Below are positions 7,376 through 14,623 of a DNA stretch of 25,667 bases, piece by piece. The position numbers and the translations under genes were made by a program. The stretch lies in assembly GCA_045616945.1 (NCBI GenBank), contig JAZLHR010000103.1:1-25667 (forward strand), in the 5' to 3' direction. The notes under the pieces are model-generated. The model worked only from the letters and a program-made list of their open reading frames with translations. It did no database searches and was not told the DNA's origin. This DNA comes from UBA6987 sp045616945 (lineage in GTDB: Bacteria > Bacillota > Clostridia > Lachnospirales > Lachnospiraceae). How positions within the stretch are numbered: position 1 is the stretch's first letter; every line of letters begins with the position of its first letter.

Positions 7376-8539
7376 ATGACAAGCCGTCCCTATTTTGAAC
7401 AGGTAGACATCCAAAATACGCAGAAATTGCGGGATTTGATGAGTACGCTGCCGTCCTTTACCGCCCTCTTTTTCCGGGGGATCGAACCGACGACATCTTC
7501 ACGGACCCGCATCGCATACGCGTACGATCTGAATGTATTTTACGATTATATCATGGAAAATCATCCGGCCTTTGCCGAGCTGGACCGCCGCACTCTCCTG
7601 CCGGAAACGCTCGACCTGATCTCCGCGCTGGATCTGGAAGCATATCTCGATTATTTGAAGTTCTATAAATCCTTCGCACAGGTCGAACGGGCAAATCATG
7701 CCCGCGGGATCATGCGCAAATTGAGCACACTGAAGACCTTCTACAACTATTATTTCCGTAAAGAGATCATCAAAACCAATCCGGCAGCCCTGCTGGTCAT
7801 GCCGAAAACACCGCAGAAAGAGATCATCCGGCTGGATATCGAAGAAGTTGCCAAGCTGATGGATGAAGTTGAATCCGGCGAAAAACTGACCGAAAAGCAG
7901 CAGCAGTTTCATCAAAAAACGAAGGTCCGCGATATGGCCATGCTCTCTCTCCTGCTGGGGACCGGTATCCGTGTATCGGAATGTGTCGGCCTGGACCGCA
8001 GGGATGTGGATTTTTACAACACCGGCGTGCATGTACACCGGAAAGGCGGCAAGGAAGCCATCGTCTATTTCAGCGACGAAGTAGCCGATGCCCTGGAACT
8101 GTATGCCGCGGAACGGGAAAAGCAATTGCCGCAGCCGGGCCACGAGGAAGCCTTTTTCCTCTCTCTGCAGCAGCGCCGCATCAGTGTGCGCGCCGTTGAA
8201 AATCTGGTCAAAAAATATGCGCAGACCGTCACGACCCTGAAAAATATCACGCCGCATAAGCTGCGCAGCACCTACGGCACCCAGCTTTACAGACAGACAG
8301 GCGATATATACCTGGTCGCGGATGTCCTGGGACACAATGACGTCAATACCACCAAAAAGCACTATGCCGCGTCGGACGAGGAACGGCTGCGGGCCGCCAG
8401 AAACACGGTACGCCTGCGGGAAAATATCCCCGTTCCCGAGCAGGAGCTTCCGAATGCGCCCGAAGGAGCCGAGGATGACGCGGTCATCTGTGCAGACATG
8501 CCCTCAGAGGCCCCTGAAAGCCCCACAGAGGCATTTTGA
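7376..8539 (+). CDS. Tyrosine recombinase, XerC/XerD-like, with acidic C-terminal tail
   Basis: Site-specific DNA recombinase of 387 residues. A SAM-like N-terminal core-binding domain (about 30-145) is followed by the catalytic domain, with all six active-site positions visible: R199 (TGIRVSE), K223 (HRKGGK), H294 and R297 (PHKLRST), H320 (LGHNDV) and nucleophile Y330 (KKHYAAS). XerC/D are about 300 residues; the extra length is at the N-terminus, in a linker near 165-183, and in a tail after residue 350 rich in E, P and D. No integrase-associated genes or attachment repeats are nearby, so a chromosomal housekeeping role (dimer resolution or similar) is more likely than a mobile element. GAGGT precedes the start by five bases, and the gene has its own promoter. 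Confidence 0.9.
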   Translation: MTSRPYFEQVDIQNTQKLRDLMSTLPSFTALFFRGIEPTTSSRTRIAYAYDLNVFYDYIMENHPAFAELDRRTLLPETLDLISALDLEAYLDYLKFYKSFAQVERANHARGIMRKLSTLKTFYNYYFRKEIIKTNPAALLVMPKTPQKEIIRLDIEEVAKLMDEVESGEKLTEKQQQFHQKTKVRDMAMLSLLLGTGIRVSECVGLDRRDVDFYNTGVHVHRKGGKEAIVYFSDEVADALELYAAEREKQLPQPGHEEAFFLSLQQRRISVRAVENLVKKYAQTVTTLKNITPHKLRSTYGTQLYRQTGDIYLVADVLGHNDVNTTKKHYAASDEERLRAARNTVRLRENIPVPEQELPNAPEGAEDDAVICADMPSEAPESPTEAF

Positions 8540-8551
8540 CTTATAAAGCGC

Positions 8552-8595
8552 AAAACACCCCTTTAAGAGCCCAAAAGGCCTTTAAAGGGGCGTTT
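8552..8595. terminator. Bidirectional terminator between convergent genes
   Basis: AAAAC, then CCCCTTTA (8558-8565) pairing with TAAAGGGG (8583-8590), with an inner GCC/GGC pairing around CAAAA, and GTTTT at 8592-8595. The A-run on the left and T-run on the right allow termination in both directions, serving the recombinase gene (+) and the M81 gene (-). Confidence 0.85.
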
Positions 8596-8610
8596 TCCTG
8601 TTCTGTCAAC

Positions 8611-10134
8611 TCAGATCCGTTTGGCTGTCCTTCCCTCGTACGGCGGATATACATCCAGATTTTCCGGATCGTCGAACGGGAACAGAGGCCGCTGCACATG
8701 TTCAAAGCCGAGACCGACCAGATTGCTGGAGGTCGCTCCGTTCGTAAGGATATTGTGCATCTCCGGCGTGATATGTCCGAAGCAGGCTTTGTAGGCAAGG
8801 GACGATTTGACCAAAAGCATATCATAGTCGGTCGGGACAAGCCCGAAGCCGGTGAATTGGGTCGGCGTGAAATTGCACTGCGGATATTTTACGACCACGA
8901 TATCCGTATTCCGGACGCGCAGAACAGCGGCTTCACCGAAGCTGCGGTAATTGCCTGCATTGGGGCCGACCATCTCCAGCACGCGCGGATCGCATACCTT
9001 CTGTACCTTTGCCCTGACGGTGATGGTCTTCTGCCGGCGCGGATCTCTTTTCCCGCCCAGGCTGAATTCGGCTTCCGCACCTTCTCCGAGCCGATTGGCC
9101 AAAGCCGCCGCCTCCGGATCTACGACGACCAGTGCGGCCCGCAGATCCATCTCCCGTTCCAGGATACGGCTTAATACTTCCACACTGTCTCCGGTCGCGC
9201 CGCCGCTCGTATTATCGGCTGCATCGGAAAGCACTACCGTATGTCCGCCGGGCCGGGATGCCGCAAGGTCGAGCCCTTCATCGATGCTCATCGGATGATA
9301 CTGCAGGATATGACGGAAGGTCAAAAAGCGTCTGCCGATGATCATCGCGTATTCTTCCGCTGCAGCTTTGTCTTCCGCGATCACCATCGCACAGCCGCCC
9401 GCCTCGGGGATATCGAGCCAGGGCTGCATGTGCCAAAGCGAAAAATCGGCAAATTTCCCTTCCTCCTGCCAGCGCGCGGCATCGTCCAGCAGTTCCTTGA
9501 TGGGGCCGGCCTTCGTATTCGCGGCCTCCGCCTGAAGGATCATGGGCACCTTGACCATGACGGTATGATACTTTGTCCCGTAACGCAGCATATTCATTCC
9601 GAGCGTAAAAGCTCGGTTTGCGGTCTCACACTTGTCGGTATGCGGATACTGACGGTAGCCGCAGATGACATCCACATGATCTACGATCCGCTTCGTAATA
9701 TTGGCATGGGTGTCGCAGGAGGCGGCGATCACGACCTTCTCTCCCACCTGCTTCCGGACGGTCTCAAGCAGCAGGCCGCAGGCGTCGTCTTCATCGGTCA
9801 GACAGGTGCCGCCGTGCAGACACAGGAACACACCGTCGATCTTCCCGGCCTTTTGAATGGTATCGGTCAGGCAGGCCATAAATTCATCATAAACGGCCCG
9901 GTCCACACGTCCGTTCGCTCCCGCCTGAAATGCGGCGGAAGGGATCAGTTCGACATCTTCCGCATCCGTAAGAGCCGTCACCATGGCCCCGGAGTGCGTC
10001 TTTTTTCCGTATCGGTCCCGAACGATCTCATCGCCGAAGGATACGGAATTGGTTTCAAAATTCTTCCGCGTACAGGTGAGCGGAGAAAAAGTATTGGATT
10101 CCTGACTGAAAACGCCGAAAACGATACGGTACAT
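8611..10134 (-). CDS. M81 family metallopeptidase (MlrC/microcystinase C-like)
   Basis: Predicted cytosolic zinc metallopeptidase of 507 residues; the family is named after MlrC, which cleaves linear microcystin, but natural substrates in gut-type anaerobes are unknown. The start is ATG 10132-10134, with AAAGGAG six bases upstream; an earlier in-frame ATG at 10182 has none. The N-terminal domain opens with GVFSQESNTFSP (E12 conserved). It continues with CLHGG (105-109), DTHAN (D141, H143) and GYRQYPHTD (H165), the likely metal ligands. The C-terminal MlrC domain includes DAADNTSGGATGDS (304-317). There is no signal peptide. It stands alone, divergent from nnrD and convergent with the recombinase gene. 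Confidence 0.9.
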   Translation of the reverse strand: MYRIVFGVFSQESNTFSPLTCTRKNFETNSVSFGDEIVRDRYGKKTHSGAMVTALTDAEDVELIPSAAFQAGANGRVDRAVYDEFMACLTDTIQKAGKIDGVFLCLHGGTCLTDEDDACGLLLETVRKQVGEKVVIAASCDTHANITKRIVDHVDVICGYRQYPHTDKCETANRAFTLGMNMLRYGTKYHTVMVKVPMILQAEAANTKAGPIKELLDDAARWQEEGKFADFSLWHMQPWLDIPEAGGCAMVIAEDKAAAEEYAMIIGRRFLTFRHILQYHPMSIDEGLDLAASRPGGHTVVLSDAADNTSGGATGDSVEVLSRILEREMDLRAALVVVDPEAAALANRLGEGAEAEFSLGGKRDPRRQKTITVRAKVQKVCDPRVLEMVGPNAGNYRSFGEAAVLRVRNTDIVVVKYPQCNFTPTQFTGFGLVPTDYDMLLVKSSLAYKACFGHITPEMHNILTNGATSSNLVGLGFEHVQRPLFPFDDPENLDVYPPYEGRTAKRI

Positions 10135-10180
10135 ACATTGCTCCTTTGCTGATCGGATCTGCACTGCTGATTCCTGCCGC

Positions 10181-10189
10181 ATTATACCA
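10181..10189 (-). promoter_or_regulatory. Extended -10 for the M81 gene
   Basis: On the minus strand TGG-TATAAT, a perfect -10 with TG extension, about 47 bases upstream of the start codon. No good -35 hexamer is seen at 16-18 bases, so it would rely on the extended -10. Confidence 0.5.
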
Positions 10190-10212
10190 CATTCTTTTCA
10201 AAATGGATTATT

Positions 10213-10241
10213 TTGCAATCTGTTTTCTTCCGTGTTATACT
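10213..10241 (+). promoter_or_regulatory. Promoter for NAD(P)H-hydrate dehydratase gene
   Basis: TTGCAA (10213-10218), a 17-base spacer, and TATACT (10236-10241) with TGT extension at 10233-10235. Transcription would begin near 10248, 25 bases before the chosen start codon. Confidence 0.65.
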
Positions 10242-10272
10242 GAAAACAGTTTCGGAAAGGATGAAACGATCC

Positions 10273-11157
10273 ATGAAAGATATAACGGAAGATATCATTC
10301 TGCCTCTCCTGCCGCGCAGGCCGGCAGAAGCACATAAAGGGACCTTCGGCAAAGGGCTTTTGGTTTGCGGCTCAGCCAGATACAGAGGTGCGGCGGCTCT
10401 TTGTGCCGAAGGCGCACTGCGTACGGGGATCGGGCTGCTGACGCTTGCCGCGCCGGAATGTGTGATCCAATCGGTTGCAACTCTTATCCCGGAATGCAGC
10501 TATTTCCCGACCGATGCCGCACAGCAGCATTTTGCAGACAAGACCTATCCCGGAGATGCCCTGCTGGAGATCGTCCGTGAGCTGAAGGGAAAGACCGCGC
10601 TCGGGATCGGCTGCGGCCTCGCGGAAGGTGCCTATACGAATGCTCTCGTACAGGCTGTTCTGCAGGCATGCACCGTTCCGGCAGTCATCGACGCGACCGG
10701 TCTGGTAAGTCTGCGCGGCCGGGAATATTTGCTGACTGAGCTTCCTGTTATTCCTGTATTGACGCCTCACCCCGGCGAGCTGGCTTCCCTGATGCGCAGC
10801 AGCACCTCGGAGATCCTGACGGAACCTGAAAAATGTGCCGCGTCATATGCCGAAAAGACCCATGCGGTCGTTGTTTTGAAGCTGCACCGTACGGTCATCG
10901 CCGTTCCGGGCGGTACGGTCTGGCGCAATACGACCGGCGGCAGCGGCCTTTCCCGCGGCGGCAGCGGCGATTTTCTGACCGGTATGATCACATCGTATCT
11001 TGCGCAGGGGCTTTCTCCGGAACAGGCTGCCGTCCTGGCCGTATATATGCACGGAAAAGCTGCGGACATCTGCGCCGAAAAGCTGTCTCTGACCGGTATG
11101 CTGCCGCATGAGCTGCCCCTCGGCCTGCAGTCGTTATATCTGGAATACGGAATCTGA
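10273..11157 (+). CDS. nnrD: ADP/ATP-dependent (S)-NAD(P)H-hydrate dehydratase
   Basis: Repairs NADH and NADPH hydrates by ATP- or ADP-driven dehydration. With the start at ATG 10273 the protein has 294 residues, the size of the stand-alone dehydratase domain; the NnrE epimerase domain is not fused and not in the window. Motifs include HKGTFGKGLLVCGSARYRGA near the N-terminus, VIDATGL, LTPHPGEL and GGSGLSRGGSGDFLTGM, whose GSGD holds the catalytic aspartate of this ribokinase-like fold. An ATG at 10261 is also in frame, but its ribosome site (GGAAAGG) directly abuts the codon; for 10273 the spacing is about 11 bases, so the start is not settled. Confidence 0.9.
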   Translation: MKDITEDIILPLLPRRPAEAHKGTFGKGLLVCGSARYRGAAALCAEGALRTGIGLLTLAAPECVIQSVATLIPECSYFPTDAAQQHFADKTYPGDALLEIVRELKGKTALGIGCGLAEGAYTNALVQAVLQACTVPAVIDATGLVSLRGREYLLTELPVIPVLTPHPGELASLMRSSTSEILTEPEKCAASYAEKTHAVVVLKLHRTVIAVPGGTVWRNTTGGSGLSRGGSGDFLTGMITSYLAQGLSPEQAAVLAVYMHGKAADICAEKLSLTGMLPHELPLGLQSLYLEYGI

Positions 11158-11177
11158 ATCTGACGAAAAATATACCG

Positions 11178-11211
11178 AAAGCCCCGGGAATAAGAACATT
11201 TCCGGGGCTTT
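11178..11211. terminator. Bidirectional terminator between nnrD and recN
   Basis: AAAGCCCCGG (11178-11187) pairs with CCGGGGCTTT (11202-11211), extendable to 13 bp by GAA/TTT pairs around an eight-base loop. A-rich on the left and T-rich on the right, it ends both nnrD (+) and the long operon ending in recN (-). Confidence 0.85.
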
Positions 11212-11231
11212 GCTTATGATACCGTGATACT

Positions 11232-12908
11232 TTATAAGCCTGATTTTGCCTGTGCCCGCAGCTGTCTGGCCGCACTGATGACCTCCGCGGAATTGTTCAT
11301 CCCGCCCAGCAGTCTGGCCAATTCACCGACGGTCTCTTCTTCCGAAAGCAGATGCACTCTGGTATGGGTGCGTCCGTTTTCGGTAAGCTTATCGATCCCG
11401 AAATGCGTATCCGCCAAAGCGGCGATCTGCGGAAGATGCGTGATCAGGATGACCTGACGGTAGCGGGATATTTCTTTTAACTTGCGGCCGACCATCTGGG
11501 CGGTGCGTCCGCTGATGCCCGTATCGACTTCATCGAAAATCACGGTCGGGATATCATCCTTATCCGCCAGGATCGTTTTGATCGCCAGCATGATACGGGA
11601 AAGCTCACCGCCGGAAGCAACCTTTGCGAGCGGTGCCGGATCCTCTCCGGGATTGAGCGCTACCAGGAATTCGATATCGTCCGCGCCTTCCGGCGAATAT
11701 GTCCCGCCGGGCACGACCGAGATTTTGAACTCCACCGAAAGGAAATTCAGCTCGGTCAGAGAGCGGCGGATGATATCCTCCAGCGCGGGAGCCGTCTTCA
11801 CACGAAGAGCATGCAATTCGTCCGAAAGACGTTTCAGGGCATCCTCGGCCTTCTGCAGAGCCGCTTCCGATGCGGCCTTCCGCTCCTCATACCGCTCCCA
11901 GGAATCCAATTCATCCCTGCGCTGCTCAAGAGCCTCTTCCAGACGGTCCGCAGGAAGGCCGTATTTGCTTTCCAGATGATGAATGGTATCCAGCCGGTTT
12001 TCGGTCTCGCGGAACCGTTCTTCGCTGAAATCACTGCTGTCCAGGAATGCTTCCGCCTCACTGACAGCTCCGTGGAGCAGATCCTCCACCGTCAGCAGTT
12101 CATCGTGCAGGCTGGTGAGCTCTGCCGTGTAGGTACTGACCGGCGACAACTGCCGAATGGCCCGCGAGACGGACTCTCCGGCACCGCCGGGATTATCGCT
12201 TCCCAGCTCCGAAAGGACCTCGATCAAAGCCGTACGGATCTTATCGTAATGGTTCATCGTGCGATAAAGATCGGTCAGTTCTTTCTTTTCACCGGGCTTT
12301 ACGGCCGCTTCTTCGATCTCTTCGATCTCAAAGCGTAGGAAATCCATCCGGCGGATACGTTCTTCGGCAGGCACCTCGAAGGAGGCGGCTTCTTTTTGGA
12401 ACAGCTGCCACTCCTTATAGGCTTCCGCCAGTTTTTGTTTCAATTCCCGGCAGGCACTGCCGATAAACGAATCAAGGATCTCGCGCTGCTTTGCGGGCTT
12501 CAGCAGAGATTGATGCTCATGCTGGCCGTGGATATCCAGAAGCAGCTCGGTCGCCTTGCGTGCCTTGGCCGATGTAACGATCTCATCGTTGATCTTGTGG
12601 ATGCTGCGTCCCGGCAGGATCTTTCGCGAGATCACGATACAGTCGTATTCCGTGGAAATATCCAGTGCTGCCAATTCGGCTTTCCGGTCCTCCTCCGGAA
12701 CGGAAAAAACGATCTCCACATAGGCCGAATCCGCGCCTTTGCGGATGACTTCCGGCCCGGTGCGGAGGCCGAGCACAGCCGACACCGCATCGATGAGAAT
12801 GGATTTGCCGGCGCCTGTCTCACCGGTCAGAATATTGAGACCGCTCTTAAAATCCAGCTCGGTCTCTTCGATGATCGCGAAATTCTTTACATGCAGATTT
12901 TCGAGCAT
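11232..12908 (-). CDS. recN: DNA repair protein RecN
   Basis: SMC-like ATPase acting early at DNA double-strand breaks. The start at 12908 is set by AAAGGAGG five bases upstream; an ATG further out at 12941 lacks a site. The 558 residues begin MLENLHVKNFAIIEE. Walker A GETGAGKS is at 29-36, a long central region is helical and coiled-coil-like (about 150-370), and the C-terminal part has the signature SGGELSR and Walker B region TVIFDEVDTGISG. Length is normal. It is the last gene of the minus-strand operon, 39 bases after nadK. argR, which often lies between these two in Clostridia and Bacilli, is absent. Confidence 0.97.
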   Translation of the reverse strand: MLENLHVKNFAIIEETELDFKSGLNILTGETGAGKSILIDAVSAVLGLRTGPEVIRKGADSAYVEIVFSVPEEDRKAELAALDISTEYDCIVISRKILPGRSIHKINDEIVTSAKARKATELLLDIHGQHEHQSLLKPAKQREILDSFIGSACRELKQKLAEAYKEWQLFQKEAASFEVPAEERIRRMDFLRFEIEEIEEAAVKPGEKKELTDLYRTMNHYDKIRTALIEVLSELGSDNPGGAGESVSRAIRQLSPVSTYTAELTSLHDELLTVEDLLHGAVSEAEAFLDSSDFSEERFRETENRLDTIHHLESKYGLPADRLEEALEQRRDELDSWERYEERKAASEAALQKAEDALKRLSDELHALRVKTAPALEDIIRRSLTELNFLSVEFKISVVPGGTYSPEGADDIEFLVALNPGEDPAPLAKVASGGELSRIMLAIKTILADKDDIPTVIFDEVDTGISGRTAQMVGRKLKEISRYRQVILITHLPQIAALADTHFGIDKLTENGRTHTRVHLLSEEETVGELARLLGGMNNSAEVISAARQLRAQAKSGL

Positions 12909-12947
12909 ACTGCCTCCTTTGCGTGACAGTTGACGCTGCATTTCCCG

Positions 12948-13775
12948 TCAGTCGGACAGTTTGATGCGCAGCGTGTCGATAAAGCTCTGATTGTTCAGTT
13001 TGATCAAACTGATACATGTGGAGGCCTGCGATATTTCCACACGGTCTCCGGGCAGGAGTTTCTGCGGTTTTTCGCTGTCGAAAAACACGTCGCATTGAAG
13101 ATCATCGGAGTAAGACGCAGTATCGGCAATTTCAACTTCGATCCGATCCGAGGGGGACATGACGATACTCCGGTTGTTCAGAGCGTGGGATGCGATCGGT
13201 GTCAGAACGAACAGATTGGCAGTCGGTTCGACGATCGGCCCGCCTGCCGAAAAGCTGTAAGCCGTGGAGCCGGTCGGCGTGGCGGCGATCAGTCCGTCCG
13301 CGCGGTATTGACACAAATAGTTCCCGTTTACATAGACGTTCAGCCGGATCAGCTTCAAAGAATCCGTGCGGCTGATGACAACATCGTTAAGGCCGCGATG
13401 ACGGCTGACGACTCTGCCGTCCCGGAAAATGCAGCCCTGAAGCATCATGCGGCTTTCCGTTTCATATGCATCCTGCAGGAGATGATCCAGAATCGGTTCC
13501 GCGTTATCCGCATTTCCGGCGGTCAGATATCCGATATTGCCTGTATTGATCCCGAGAAAAGGTACGCCCGCGTCGCCGTATTTATGTACGGCACGCAGCA
13601 GGGTACCGTCTCCGCCCAGCACAAGGATCGCATCTGTCCCGGCAGGTAAGGTGCCGGAAATTTCGTCATCAGTGATCGCGTTGCCTCCGTGCAGAGAGAT
13701 ATATTCCCGGACGCGGGCACGCAGCTGCAGGCCGGGATCTCTTTTCGGATTGGAAATCAGCACAAATCGTTTCAT
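12948..13775 (-). CDS. nadK: NAD kinase
   Basis: Phosphorylates NAD to NADP, using ATP or polyphosphate. In 275 residues the GGDGT motif is at 54-58 (LGGDGTLLRA), the NDVV motif at 130-133 and the nucleotide-binding segment DGLIAATPTGSTAYS at 160-174. All are standard for the bacterial family (NadK/PpnK). ACGGAG precedes the start by six bases. The start is 11 bases after the tlyA stop, so the gene belongs to the operon. Confidence 0.97.
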   Translation of the reverse strand: MKRFVLISNPKRDPGLQLRARVREYISLHGGNAITDDEISGTLPAGTDAILVLGGDGTLLRAVHKYGDAGVPFLGINTGNIGYLTAGNADNAEPILDHLLQDAYETESRMMLQGCIFRDGRVVSRHRGLNDVVISRTDSLKLIRLNVYVNGNYLCQYRADGLIAATPTGSTAYSFSAGGPIVEPTANLFVLTPIASHALNNRSIVMSPSDRIEVEIADTASYSDDLQCDVFFDSEKPQKLLPGDRVEISQASTCISLIKLNNQSFIDTLRIKLSD

Positions 13776-13786
13776 AGAACTCCGTT

Positions 13787-14623
13787 TCAGCCTTCTACGG
13801 CATTTAATGCGGTATGGGAAGCAAGCACCAATTCATTCAGCTTGCCTTCCCGCGAGGGAGTCAGATAAGAAGGCAGTTCCGGCTCCTCTTCTGCCGGCTT
13901 CTCGGCATACAGCAGAAATTCGATATTGCCCTCCGGACCCTTGATAGGAGAATAATCCACATCCAGGATGCGGAAATGCTGCTCTTCCGCCATCCGAATC
14001 ACATGCAGGATCACTTCCAGCTGCGTGGATGCTTCGCGGACGACGCCTTTTTTTCCGACTTTTTCACGGCCGGCCTCAAATTGAGGCTTGATCAGGCAAA
14101 CACACTGCGCACCGGGCTTCATAACGGCAAACATCGGCCCGAATACATGCTTCAGGGAAATGAAGGAAACATCGACGGAAGCAAAATCCACCGCTTCGCC
14201 GATCATTTCCGGAGTCACATAGCGGATATTCGTCTTTTCCATGGAAATGACGCGCTCGTCCATCCGAAGCTTATAGTCCAGCTGTCCGTAGCCGACATCG
14301 ACCGAATATACCCTGGCGGCACCGTTTTGAAGCATGCAGTCGGTAAATCCGCCCGTGGAAGCGCCTATATCGATGCAGACCGCATCCTTCAGATCTACCG
14401 GAAATACCTTCAATGCTTTTTCAAGCTTCAAACCGCCGCGGCTGACATAGGGAAGCGTTTTGCCATGCAATTCAAGCGGCACATCCTCTTCAAAGGTCGT
14501 ACCGGGCTTATCTTCGCGCTGCCCCTTCACAAAAATGCTGCCGGCCATGATAAGCGCCTTGGCCTGCTCGCGCGAGGGTGCGAGGCCCCGTTCCACCACC
14601 AATTGATCCAGTCTAAGCTTCAT
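13787..14623 (-). CDS. tlyA: TlyA family rRNA 2'-O-methyltransferase
   Basis: SAM-dependent methyltransferase; characterised TlyA proteins methylate 16S and/or 23S rRNA at cytidine 2'-O positions. The 278 residues comprise an N-terminal S4 RNA-binding domain (RLDQLVVERGLAPSREQAK, 4-22, through about 60) and an FtsJ-like Rossmann domain with DIGASTGGFTDCML as SAM loop, then VDVGYGQLDYKLR and CLIKPQFE. The first 11 bases overlap the end of dxs, with AAGGAAG inside dxs serving as ribosome site. The order dxs-tlyA-nadK-recN is a conserved clostridial arrangement. Members are sometimes misannotated as hemolysin. Confidence 0.95.
   Translation of the reverse strand: MKLRLDQLVVERGLAPSREQAKALIMAGSIFVKGQREDKPGTTFEEDVPLELHGKTLPYVSRGGLKLEKALKVFPVDLKDAVCIDIGASTGGFTDCMLQNGAARVYSVDVGYGQLDYKLRMDERVISMEKTNIRYVTPEMIGEAVDFASVDVSFISLKHVFGPMFAVMKPGAQCVCLIKPQFEAGREKVGKKGVVREASTQLEVILHVIRMAEEQHFRILDVDYSPIKGPEGNIEFLLYAEKPAEEEPELPSYLTPSREGKLNELVLASHTALNAVEG

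Noticed and set aside
7376..8539. Integrase of a prophage or integrative element
   Set aside because: No excisionase, relaxase, phage genes, tRNA target or flanking direct repeats are visible within the window.
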